DNA of 64,000 bases from Topomyia yanbarensis (Eukaryota > Arthropoda > Insecta > Diptera > Culicidae). Below the pieces are notes generated by a model. The model had not been told where the DNA came from. It did not search any database and saw only the letters and a list, made by a program, of their open reading frames with translations. The stretch covers positions 87,131,113 through 87,195,112 of the forward strand of contig NC_080672.1 in assembly GCF_030247195.1 (NCBI RefSeq), written 5' to 3'. This document shows positions 47,701 to 57,981 of the stretch, one piece after another. Position 1 is the first letter of the stretch; every line of letters begins with the position of its first letter. A program made the position numbers and the translations under genes.

Positions 47701-47985
47701 TTCCGAGTGTCGCTGGCTGACTTTGTTTCCGACTGTGTTCACGGCTGGCAGAAGGTGGATGGACAACCGTGCTACAAAGTGGTACATTTTGCACTTTTTC
47801 TACGAAGCGCTGCCCTTTGCGTCAGGGATGTATGGGGGGGGGGCAGTATATCATTTAGGGCAAGAAATAAAGTGGCATTGGATTAGTGTTATATTAGAAC
47901 TGCAGTTTTTCATCAACTTTTTGGATAACTATTTCCACATGCGATTGAGAAAGGACCGGTAAATAGTGTTTGGACTATGCTTTCG
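44766..47985. other. Unassigned, GC-richer DNA
   Basis: Balanced composition from about 45180 onward suggests single-copy sequence. ORFs of 60-122 codons occur on both strands (longest plus 45378-45746, plus 47642-47962) without recognisable domains. A hAT-like terminus lies at 46378. No splice-consistent gene model could be built by eye. Confidence 0.35.
46378..46412 (+). mobile_element. Solo hAT-like terminus
   Basis: CATAGGCGGCTCCAAGGAGG followed by CACAGGGGGCACT closely matches the left end of the element at 50087 (CATAGGCGGCTCCAG) and the inward reading of its right end (CACTGGCGGCTCCAGGGAGGGGCAC). The partner end was not found nearby, so this is a remnant or a truncated insertion. Confidence 0.45.
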
Positions 47986-48049
47986 ATAAATATAATAATA
48001 TAATCTAGTTAGGTTCACATCGTTTGGCATAGAATAAATATCCAAGAAA

Positions 48050-48608
48050 CTCCAGGTGGACACGGTCTACACTGATCTTAAGGCCGCTTTCGAAACAGTT
48101 ATCCACGAGATACTGCTAGCAAAGCTTGATAAACTAGGATGTACCACGAAATTCTGCCACTGGCTCCGATCCTACCTTGTACACTGCAAATTGGTGACAA
48201 CGTGTCTGAGTCCTTTTCTAATAATTCCGGAGTTCCTCAAGGTAGTACACTAGGTCCGTTACTATTTTCATTATTCGTAAATGATGCGCTTTTCGTTCTA
48301 ATGCGTGGAGGGAAACTGTTTTTCGCTGATGACTTGAGAATATTTCTTATCATAAGGAATGATGCAGATTGCCGTGAGTTACAGTGTCTCATCGATACAT
48401 TTTACAACAGGTGTCAAAGAAATATGTTGATTCTTAGTAATGCGATTTGCGAAATGTTTTGTCATCAGTTTTCATCGTACAAAAGATGTGCTTAATTTCA
48501 ACTACAATATTGCTGGAACTCAGCTGCAATGAGTTGACCACGTAAAGGACCTAGGCGTTATTATTGGTGAAAGGCTTACTTATATCAATCACTTATCAGT
48601 GACCATTA
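48050..48608 (+). pseudogene. LINE RT fragment (palm) of the 48-54 kb copy
   Basis: In the frame of 48056-48253, DTVYTDLKAAFETVIHEILL is the first catalytic-aspartate box region (YTDLKAAFD type, with D changed to E). After a frameshift near 48140 the frame of 48139-48492 carries SNNSGVPQGSTLGPLLFSLF and then FFADDLRIFLIIRN, the second catalytic box (FADD). It then decays through stops; LGVIIGERLTYINHLSVTI is readable up to the foldback insertion. The enzyme would copy element RNA at a nicked chromosomal target. Several stops make it non-functional. Confidence 0.85.
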
Positions 48609-49667
48609 GAATGCCCAGAAAAATTCTGAATTTTTGAAAACTCTATCAGCCCACCCTTGAGTCGATTCCTAGGAGTACTTGCTCCAAATTTGAAGCAAAT
48701 CATACAAGTCTAGCTACCGGACCAACGTGCCTGAAGTTTGTATGGGATTTTTCGACAATTTATATGAAGAAAACCTACTAACTCGCATTTTCGACGCTCG
48801 ATGGCACTCTATGCATCGTATTATCACTGTAAGTAAAATATGAAAGATAATTTAATTGCCTACAACTTTGTCGAAGACTGCATGTGAATCCGGCTTTGTT
48901 AAAAGCAGTTAATAAACTTTTAACGAAGTGATGTCTGAGTCAGTTTTGAATGAAGCCTAGCAGTGCATGGTTGTGTTTCGGTACTCGATTCCCACCAACT
49001 ATACATTTTTGTGAGATAATGGTTAGATTCAGCTGAACTTTTTATAGAAGTGAGATAGAATATCGAGATGTTCGGAAGAATTATTTAGAAATGCTTGTTC
49101 TACAACTTTGTGGAAGACACCTAATCTCTATCTCTTTCCGGTGAAAAGTTAGTGATGGCGTCCTCTATACGGTAAAATGAGGGAATTAAAATTTTCCAAC
49201 CAAAACATGACTCGTATTACTTACTATAAATCTTCTGAACATACTATTGACCTAAATCTAGCGATTATTTCACAAAAATAGTTATCTCATGCGAATCGAG
49301 TGCTAATACTCAACCATGCACTGTTACGCCCCACTGACTCAGACATCACTTCGTTAAAAGTTTAATAACTTCTTTTAACAAAGCCGGTTTCACTAGCAGT
49401 CTTCGACAAAGTTGTAGACAATTAAATTATCTTTCTTATTTTTACTTACAGTGATAATACGATGCATACAGTGCCACCTAGCGGCGAAAATGGGAGTTAT
49501 TGGGTTTTCTCCATGTAAATTGTCGAAAAATCCCATACAAACTTCTGGCACGTTGGTCCGGTAGTTAGACTTGTCCGATTTACTTCAAATGTGGAGCAAG
49601 TACTCCTGGTGGGACTAGGAATCGACTCAGGCATGGGCCGATAGGGGTATTTTTTTCTTGTCACTCT
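48609..49667. mobile_element. Foldback element with long inverted arms
   Basis: An 11-bp target duplication, AGTGACCATTA, flanks it (48598-48608 and 49668-49678). From both ends, sequence read inward matches for several hundred bases: GAGTCGATTCCTAG, TACTTGCTCCA, ACCGGACCAACGTGCC, GTTTGTATGGGATTTTTCGA, TATGCATCGTATTATCACTG, CAACTTTGTCGAAGACTGC and ACTTTTAACGAAGTGATGTC. The whole element is therefore nearly one large palindrome of about 1.06 kb. A 9-11-bp duplication with long arms suggests a Mutator-like non-autonomous element, but the outermost bases of the arms do not match well, so the superfamily is uncertain. It has no coding capacity. Confidence 0.75.
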
Positions 49668-49668
49668 A

Positions 49669-50086
49669 GTGACCATTAACAAGGGGAATCGATTGCTGGG
49701 TTTTATGTTTAAAATTTCCAGCGAATTCCGAGATCCTTTGTGTTTCAAGGCGTTATATTGCTCACTGGTACACTCGCAGTTGAAATTTACAAGCATTGGC
49801 TGGTGCCCTTATCATGCAACGTGGAGTGAAAGGATTGAAGCTGTCCAGCGCAAATTTATGCTATATGCTTTACGTCAATAGCCTTGAAATAACCCGCAGA
49901 ACCTGCCACCATATGAGAACCACTGCAGGCTATTAGGACTACATACTTTGCAAGAACGCAGACACGCTTCACAAGGCATTTTCATATCAAAGCTTATGTT
50001 GTTTGAGTACGATGTACCTAATCATCTTGGACAAATCAACCTCCACGCTCCAACCCGAGTTCTTTGCCCTCGGATATTGCTACACA
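49669..50086 (+). pseudogene. LINE RT thumb/C-terminal fragment, continuation
   Basis: It encodes NKGNRLLGFMFKISSEFRDP, FKALYCSLVHSQLKFTSIGW and IEAVQRKFMLYALRQ, then after stops NLPPYENHCRLLGLHTLQER and HAPTRVLCPRILLH. These are the conserved C-terminal motifs of Jockey/CR1-type RTs. The frame runs directly into the hAT element at 50087 and resumes at 53748. Confidence 0.8.
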
Positions 50087-51479
50087 CATAGGCGGCTCCA
50101 GCCGGCTGCCACCTTTCTGACAAAATAGTGACGAATTTTGGAAACTTATTTCTTAACACGGTTTGTATTTACAGATTGGCAAATAGTTAGACAAATACAA
50201 ATCACATCACCTTGAATGCAATCACTATTCTTTTTTCTCTACTAATCGTCAGGGAGTCCATTTCACTACTGATGTTGTTAACATAAACAACACATGGTGA
50301 ATGTTTTTGTATTCCAGTTAATCAATTCCAATTTTACGCAACCAAATTTTCAATTTACTTTCACTGATTAAATAAATTGATATTCTGTTCGATGTGATGA
50401 TCCAATTTTTCTGCCCCAACCACATATAAATTCTTCGTCCTTGAAGAACAGCATGTACAGTACTGTGCCCATATTGCTTCCTTGTGTGATTCATGAGTTG
50501 TTGCGAAGGTACCATTTTTTCAAACAAATACAGTCCTGTCAGTCAGTTGACGTCTATTCGGTGAAGACATCCTTTAAATTGGCATCTTTTGCATTTCACT
50601 GATTAAGCCGAATTTCTCGTTCCACGAAAAGCACATATCCGTAAAACAAACCAGAAAGTCCAAGAGTCCAAGTACAAGTGGTGATTCAACCACATTAAAT
50701 AAAGATCAGTCTATTTAGAAGCGCCGTTTCTCACTCGTTGACCATAGTTGATTGAAATCCAATACCTTAATGCAGCCTTTGAAGGGTTGGTACATTAGGC
50801 TCACTTCTAGTTGAAATACCGATAGGTTTCACACAAGGAAGTCACTTAGGACAATTGATTTTTGGTTTATTCGTTAAAAATCTATGCCACTATGGCGAAA
50901 AAAGTGAACACTGAACTGTGTGGTGAATCCGTTTTCGAGAAGGCTACAAATGTCACCGAGCAAATAAACAACACAACAGTAGCCCCAAACAATAGAAACC
51001 GGTCAGAGCCTGAACCCGTTAGCTGTACGGCCAGGTTGACAAAATTTGGTGGATGTGTCGTGATCGACGATGGAACTTGTGTGAAAACCAACTTAATGCA
51101 GGGGTTCAGATTTTACAACTGCTCACGGTTTCTAACAGAATAAAGTTTGTTTTCGAAACAAATGGTTTGGCAAGGGAACTGTACCTGTGGCAAGAAAATC
51201 AGCATCAGCAGTCATATGATTGCTTAATTACGTTATGGCCAAATCTAGCCAGCTGTCACAACAGCAACGGGTTGCTTCAATGGTCGACAATGGGGTCCAG
51301 TTGTGTGTGTGTTTTTTAACTTGTTGGTAAAGTTTTTACGCCGACCCAGCACACGTTCAATAGTTAGACCATACTCATCCAATTCGAGTTATTTCATCCA
51401 TCGTGTGCCAGAGTGAGGCAATCTGAACAGAAAAGATAACTCTGAACCCTACTCCTCTAACCTCCACTAAGGATCTGAC

Positions 51480-52214
51480 ATTTTCCTGATTCCCCGAATT
51501 CTATTTGAAATGACTACTTCGGGGGGAGGCTGCGCTCATACAATTCACTTGATTCTAGGTCTAGTTGGCCGTGCTAGTTTGCTAGTCTCATAACCGGCAG
51601 ATCAGTCCTTCTGGTTTACTGGTGCCCCAACGACCCTATACTGGTAGTTTGTCGCGTTCGGTGGTACTCGGCATAGTCCCCGACAGTGGAACTAGCCTAC
51701 CTCGGCGGAGAGCTTCTCGACGAAAGAATGTCTCCCGCAACCATTGACGCACGCGTTAATCTTGCTTCGATGCAGTCCGGAAGAATGCCGAGTTCTGTCC
51801 GGCGATCTCGGGTGGAGGATTGCGTCCGGTTTACTGCTGCCCCAACGATTCAAGCCGGTTATTCTCTACGGACTACTCGGAATAGTCCCTGACGGTGGAT
51901 CTTTCCTACTCCGACGAATAGTTTCCCGACAGTGGAAGATCTTGCGAAACCGAGGTCCGGTGCCGAGGTCGGTCCTGGTCCGATTCAGGGTGGAGGGCCT
52001 CGACAACTATTTGCCGGCGCTACTTCAGGATATACTCGAACTAGTCCCCGGCGGTGGGCATAGCCTACTCCATCGTAGAAATTTCCCGACGCCGAAAGTT
52101 CTCTCGTAACCGTTACCACGATGCTGGTCGGTTAGGAGCCAAAGTCAGTCCTGCGATTCCGGGGGGAGAATGACGATGTATCGGCTCAGTCTACTCCACG
52201 GCGGTGGATCTAGC
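51480..52214 (-). repeat. Tandem repeats in the presumed 3' UTR of the R1-type LINE
   Basis: The phrase AGTCCCCGACGGTGGATCTA followed by CCTACTCCG..G recurs at about 51676, 51884, 52042 and 52195 (spacings about 208, 158 and 153 bp). It alternates with TTTCCCGAC..CGGAAG and CCGGGTGGAGGAT-like segments. In minus sense the tract follows the end of ORF2 directly. It is GC-rich compared with the host DNA. The plus-strand ORFs here (68 and 121 codons) are not considered genes. Confidence 0.6.
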
Positions 52215-53290
52215 CTACTCCGGTCGCACCTGCTGGTCTACTTTATCTCTATTAAACGGACTGAGTAGTCGAGTGCCAAGGACGATCCAGTGATTCTGGT
52301 TAGAGTGTGACTTCCGGTTCATCGGTGCCTCGGCGGCCCGACGCCGTGTACTGCTACGTTGCTCCTCTCGTTGCAACGCTGTCATGATCTGAACAACTAT
52401 TCTGTTCACGGAGTCCCATATTTGTTTGTCCCCGCACATTCTTTGGACAATATTGTTCATGTTAACGTCCTCATCGACAATGGTTCTCATTTCGTTTTGC
52501 TAGTGCGCGAATCGCGGGCATTCGAGGACACGTGCTCAGACGTTTACTCTGCATTACCGCACGCAATGCAGAACGACGATCTCGTGTGGCCGAACCTATT
52601 AAGATACTTCTTGAAACAGCCATGCCCAGACAAGAACTGTGTCATGTGGAAGTTCTTTTCACCATGCGCTCTGTTCACCCACACCGACAGGTATGGAATT
52701 GGCGGATGGGTCCATCTACCGTTTACTGCGTTATCCCACTGCTGTTGCCAGTTGCTTAAGGTATCAGCTCGGGCTTGATAACGGACTCCTCGCGTGTCTC
52801 GATCCCTATAACACTCGCTATCTTCTTCGAGTAGAAGATTTAACTCGTCTCAGCTATCACGTAGGTTTCCTCTGACGAGATAGTTCGATACGTGCTAGAC
52901 ACCCGCATGGCCATCAGCTTGAACGTGCTGTTTAGCCGAGGTGTGTTCCTCTTCGTCTGCAGTGCCGTCACCCAAGCAGATCCTGCGTATCTGAGTACCA
53001 ATGTGGAGACGCTCGCCAGTAGTCGCTTTTTGCTGCTGCTAATCGCCGAACAATTCAAATTACAAAGAGTTGGGTTGAGTATGGAACCGTAAGGAACGCC
53101 CGCTGTTACACTTCTTTTTTCCGGCGTCAGTTTCGTAGAACAGTTGGCGGTTCTACAAGTAGCTCCTCATAATGCTACAGAGGTACTCGGGAACTCTCAG
53201 TCTGTGCACCGAATCGGTGATTGTAACCCAACTAGCACTGTCGAATGTCTTTTTGACGTCCCGTGTAACCACTGTGCTTACTTATACTGC
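52215..53290 (-). pseudogene. R1-type LINE ORF2, internally deleted
   Basis: On the minus strand, RT sequence VTRDVKKTFDSASWV..ITD, RVPEYLCSIMRSYLSNRQLF and SVTAGVPYGSILNPTL (the GVPQGSILGPTLW motif) is followed immediately by SSSKKRLLASVSTLVLRYAG and LNSTFKLMAMRVSSTYRTIS, which normally lie far downstream. The catalytic ADD box and thumb are deleted. Further on come WNNAVNGRWTH-like sequence (NWQQQWDNAVNGRWTH), LSGHGCFKKYLNRFGH, a CIACG...H zinc-knuckle-like region, and the C-terminus VDEDVNMNNIVQRMCGDK. Stops and frameshifts break it, notably within 52540-52570. These blocks are typical of R1-clade ORF2. The copy sits inside the hAT element and was either carried by it or inserted later. 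Confidence 0.75.
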
Positions 53291-53747
53291 TTCATTCTAC
53301 TGATGAGTGTGTCGTTTAGCTTCCATTATCTCCGGAAAGATTCCTGGAGACCATGGCATTTAAATTCTTGTCAAGTTTTATGTCTAGGTTTGATATATTT
53401 TACAGAAACGCAACGCACGACAGGACACGTCGTACAGCAGATGGGCAACAACGAGCCCGTCAAGATTCCCGGATTTTCGTTACGGGTATTACCATAACCC
53501 TAGAAGCACCTATACTTTGCTTGTTATTAACAAATTCGAAACTACTTTTGTTAACAAATTTAATTAATTGTCTTTTACTGGGTTAACAAAGGTGTTACAA
53601 AGAACAAAATAAACTGATTACCTTGTTGGTCACTTCGAAAATATTAGCATGTTGAAGTAGGAAATTGCAAATATCGTTTTACCAAAATAGCCTCTTGTTG
53701 AATAAGTGGGGCACGTGCCCCTCCCTGGAGCCGCCAGTGGCTACACA

Positions 53748-53881
53748 TCGAAATGCGTAACGCTGGCTACGCTGCCAATAGTCCAATTATAGCGATGGTT
53801 CTTCGCTTCAACGGGTTTGCCGAACACTTCGGCTTCGATACCAATTCATCACAATTTCGTCACCGTTTGCTGTTAGGTTAA
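53748..53881 (+). pseudogene. C-terminus of the interrupted LINE ORF2
   Basis: After the hAT element the reading continues IEMRNAGYAANSPIIAMVLR, FNGFAEHFGFDTNSSQFRHR and stops at TAA near 53878. The pattern (N.Y..N.PI..M.R.FN....FDF......R) is the C-terminal signature also seen at 60940-61209 and 27640-27700. It is in frame with 50040-50086 when one GCTACACA is removed. Confidence 0.8.
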
Positions 53882-53960
53882 TTATTTTTAGTTTAGTTCC
53901 TTAAGACTTATTGTCAGTTGAACACAAATTTTTAAATACAAATCCAAATACAAATAATTA

Positions 53961-54391
53961 AAGAGAATTAGTCAACACAATTAATAAAAAAAACTAGTTT
54001 GGCAGGTGATTTGCACTAGTGACTTAAAAGGGCAAAATTTAGAAGTAAACGGATATTGAACGTTTACTGTATTCCATCAAAAATTTTACCGGGTGTTATG
54101 GATAGAGCCCTAACAAGGCCTTCAGGGGCCCTTGGCATAATTTCAGTCTAGCGCCCTTTGCGGCATTTGTCTAACCAATCCAGTCGGAAAGTAATGCCAT
54201 CCATACGAAGCGCCAAAAACATTATAGTTCTGCTAAATTTTAAATTTAAGCTCGAGGCAGATTTGATCTAATATAATTCAAAGTCAGGTGTTTTAAGATT
54301 GCGAATGAAGAAAGAAGACTTTGGGAAATAAGTTGACGCCAGGTACTTGAAGGCGACGGATTTTTCTGCAAGACTGGATGTTTATTGAACT
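53961..54391. other. Unassigned spacer between two mobile elements
   Basis: AT-rich, no ORF of note. A short phrase (AGTTGACGCCAGGTACTTGA at 54331-54350) has a near match at 59451-59470 on the far side of the next hAT element, so an old dispersed repeat lies around it. Confidence 0.4.
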
Positions 54392-55672
54392 CAGGCCCGT
54401 AGCCAGGATTTTGTTTCGGGAGGGGCTTAAAAAAATTTGCATAAAGCTTTTAATTCTGACAATTTGATATAGTCACTAGAAACTAAATTAAATTTTGAAA
54501 AGTTCATAATGAAATCAATTCCAAATCAAAGACAATCCTAAAAATATGTTCATTGTCACAAGAAAGGTTATAGTACTTACTCTCGTTACAACAAAGTATA
54601 CTCTAGAGTTCACAGTATTTATGCGCTAACCGAATATGACAATGCTTGACGGTGCTGGAAAACACTAGGTGTTCCAAGCTACACCTTTAAAAGGCGTAGA
54701 AGATGCTAAACCGAAATGAGTAGAAAAATATCCATAAAATGTTCGAACGAAGAGAATGTCGAAATTCGTACAAAATCTTCTGATTTAGCAAGCGATTTGT
54801 AGATGCGCAGAGACGGTTCAACTTCTATTTTCTTTGTCTGGTGTTCTGCGAGTATTACCAGTTCCAAGGCATCATGCTAACACAATTTTTTGATATATTC
54901 TATTTAAATGAAACTATTTTCAAGACTAGCCTTGGTCGGGTAGATTAGAACCCCAGTTAGGAAGGATTTTTGGTAATCAATAGGATCAAAATATAAATTT
55001 AAATGATTAAATCAACTGAAGGAAACTGCCCACAATTTAATTGATTAAAGAAAATTGTCTACAAATCGAATGAAAACACTGATTACTAATATCTTCTAAT
55101 TTTCCTTCAAATCGCCAGTCGCCGTGCATGTGTCGTTCACCGTGCAGTTTCAAAATCACGAAATTTAAAGAACTAGCTCCCTAAATCCATCGGAGAGATC
55201 CCAAATCCTTTCGTTTCATCGTTTTATTGAAACATTCCAACTAAAGTTGAATCAAAATTTTAAATACACCGTAAGTTGATCATATAACGTGCACTGGTGC
55301 CAAACAAATGTCCTCAACTACTTATTCTCGTTTTGTTGGTAATAGTTTTATATTATTTCTAAATTGTGACGTATTTAGATAGGTATTTTTACGGTGACTA
55401 TGAGGGCGGTTTTCATTTTGATTAAAAAAAACAGGATTTGAAGTCACGTCAAATCCACCTAAACGCACGGTAACTGGGGACTTGACGGTACGTGAAATTT
55501 GTTAAATGTATTACCAAAAGAACTAGAAGGTCTACCTTCTGATGTCGCAAAAAGCAGAAGCAAAAAAAATTGCTACGCTATAGCAGGCTACAGGCACCAG
55601 TGAATCAAGCTAGCTATTGTTCTATATCAGTGCACATACAAATTGTATCGTTGCCCCCGGCTGCGGAGTAAA

Positions 55673-56635
55673 ATGAGTTTGCCAAATGAAGCAAAAGTGC
55701 CTGTGCTACGGGATAACACGAACAGTTAAGGAAGTGGAACAATTAGTTAAAGTGAAAATGGAGCTTAATCTCGCTGAAGTTACCTACATTCAGCTACATC
55801 ACGTAAAAACTGTGTTTTGATCACCTTTAGAAGCTTAGCACAGGCTGAAAACTTTATTGCAAAGAACAACATGCAACACGAGGTCGAATTTAATAACACC
55901 AGAATCAAGATCCCCGTGCATATGGAAAACGACATGGTGGACGTGCGTATCCATGATTTGGCCCCGCGCACGAAGGAGGATTTCATCAAACAAATCATGT
56001 CGCAATATGGAGAAGTAGAATCTATTACGAATGACACCTGGAGAAATTTTTTCTCCGGCATTCCCAATGGCGTTCGTATTGTGAGAATGCGAGTGACTAA
56101 ACCAATACCTTCTTACATGACTATCGAATGCAAATCACTGAAGGATGGCGTGACCTATAAGCAAACAACGCTAATTACATATCCCGGGCAGACCCCAACA
56201 TGCCAATTCTGTAACTATACAGCCTACTACGGAAAAACATGCGCCGAAGCAACTAGTCAAAACTCATCTACTACAGCCAACTCTAACACGCAGCCACCGA
56301 TACCTTCAGATAAACCTAAAACAACGATCCAATTACCCAATAATGCAGGTACAACGACCACGACAACCGCTCCCAAACCAGCAACTAGCATCGCCAATAA
56401 AGAAGCAAATACCGATGAAGACGGATATACAACAGCGACCCATAAGAACGAGAAACAAATAAGAACCTCTGATCGTGAACAGGAAGAAAGCAGTACCGAT
56501 GACGACATGGACGGGAACGATAACGTGAGAGAAGGCAGACTGAATGACCACCAAGCGGCCTCACCGCCAAGGAAAAAGATCTCAACACGCAGCAGCAAAC
56601 TGCGTCAACAAGATCTGGCAGACCGACATTCTTAG
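55673..56635 (+). pseudogene. LINE gag-like ORF1 with poly(A) but no ORF2
   Basis: The likely start is the ATG at 55673 (MSLPNEAKVPVLRDNTNS). A stop at 55727 and a shift near 55815 break the first part (EVEQLVKVKMELNLAEVTYI). The rest is open to a stop at 56633, about 270 codons. Features are IHDLAPRTKEDFIKQIMSQY and VESITNDTWRNFF (RNA-binding-like region), a single CCHC-type knuckle CQFCNYTAYYGKTC with Tyr replacing His, and a hydrophilic Thr/Asp/Glu-rich tail ending in PPRKKISTRSSKLRQ. This is the nucleic-acid-binding protein of I/Loa-like LINEs. It is followed within 100 bp by a 3' UTR and poly(A) at 56732-56741. Nothing of ORF2 is present. Confidence 0.75.
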
Positions 56636-57981
56636 AATTTTTTTTATTTTTACTTATTGTAAAAAAAATTAAAAGACCCACGGATCAGTTGTGCTAACGC
56701 ATTGAGCCGTTTCAAATAAAATTTTAGATTGAAAAAAAAAAGAAATATTATAAATATGAACAAGCTCAATAATTTCAGCATCTCTTTATTCCGACATATG
56801 GACGGGTATACATCGCACTTACTTCACCTCTGTCGAAGAGTAACGTAGATGTAAGGCCAACTTTCTTTGATGATTTCTGTTGTTCTGTAGTTGAGTGCCC
56901 AGAAAATATAGAACAGCTGCTCTTGGGTCGATTTCAATTTATTTATTATTTTTTCTCTCTTTTTCTTCGTGATCTCTGCTCATCTCTCTCATTTTATTCC
57001 ATAACGAACACAAATAAAACGAAAACATGAAATCGAAACATTAATCCCAATTTATTGACTGTAGACTCAACTAGTTACAACATTTTAGTCGCTCTCCGTG
57101 ATAGGCTACTGATGTTTGTTCACTGTATCGTCATGTCGTTTTTAGACTTGCATGGACATTAATTGGAAACCATCGAAAGAGACAGAAATGCTGCTGCTTA
57201 CAACATTAAGTTTATTATGATTGATTGACTAATATGTGGTTTAGCATCTATTGACATCCGTTGAAAAGTAAGGATAAAATCACAACAGATAGTCCTACCG
57301 CTACTATGTACGTTTCTGTATGTGAACAACATTAGTAATATACGACGGTATACAATTCTTGGGTTGATGAACACCTCAGAAAAACCGCTGTTTTACCACT
57401 TTTTGGCTTGTTTATTTTTTGGCATTTTTCTTGCTTATTGTTCGATTGTTTAAAATATCACTACTTTGCGGACTAATAATGTTTAAATACGGACCGCATT
57501 CTCCGCATAAAATGAAATTGAGTGTCAACAGAAATACTATTGCATTAAAATGACGCGAAAACAAAAACTGTCTTCTCGACTATATTGTCATCAACTAACG
57601 GAAATGTTTTTGTCTAGCACGCTTGAGTGAGATGCCTGATGTTTCTACTAAGCGTACAGTGCACTAACCTATTACAGAAATTCAATCTGCTTATGCTTTA
57701 ACTAACTTTATTCTGGCTAATATATAACATAATATCTGAGTTTTGTTAGACACAACCACTAGCGATAAAGTTCTCATTTTGGGACAGTTTTTGAGCTCAC
57801 TTTTCTATAAAACTTCTGCAATTTTATTATATATTTCGTTTATTTTATTCGGTTCAATGCATTAGCTAAATGAAGCCTTGTGTCTTCAATATATTTCCAT
57901 GATGTGAACAATGAAAGTGATAAAACGTAAATGGTTGTCCTACAGATCTCGTGCGAACAACTAGCGATTGCATGTGGAGAA

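Larger units (their letters stand above)
50087..53739. mobile_element. hAT-type element with 8-bp target duplication
   Basis: The left end is CATAGGCGGCTCCAG and the right end read inward is CACTGGCGGCTCCAG (13 of 15 identical). The perfect 8-bp duplication GCTACACA flanks it at 50079-50086 and 53740-53747, and the interrupted LINE frame resumes after it. This fits hAT elements. No hAT transposase was recognised. The 93-codon ORF at 50862-51143 has no known domain. A decayed R1-type LINE on the minus strand fills much of the right half (about 51480-53290), so the original element was smaller. Another copy of the left end lies at 46378. Confidence 0.85.
48030..53960 (+). mobile_element. 5'-truncated Jockey/CR1-type LINE with two later insertions
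   Basis: The LINE pieces are 48050-48608, 49679-50086 and 53748-53957. They are separated by a foldback element (48609-49668) and a hAT element (50087-53739). Removing each insertion together with one target duplication gives a continuous series of conserved RT C-terminal motifs. The 3' end lies near 53957, where AAATACAAATCCAAATACAA forms the tail. Everything upstream of the RT is missing. Confidence 0.8.

Noticed and set aside
56257..56681. 73-113 codon minus-strand ORFs
   Set aside because: They are antisense to the gag-like ORF1 tail, and their low-complexity valine/serine content mirrors its Thr/Asp-rich codons.
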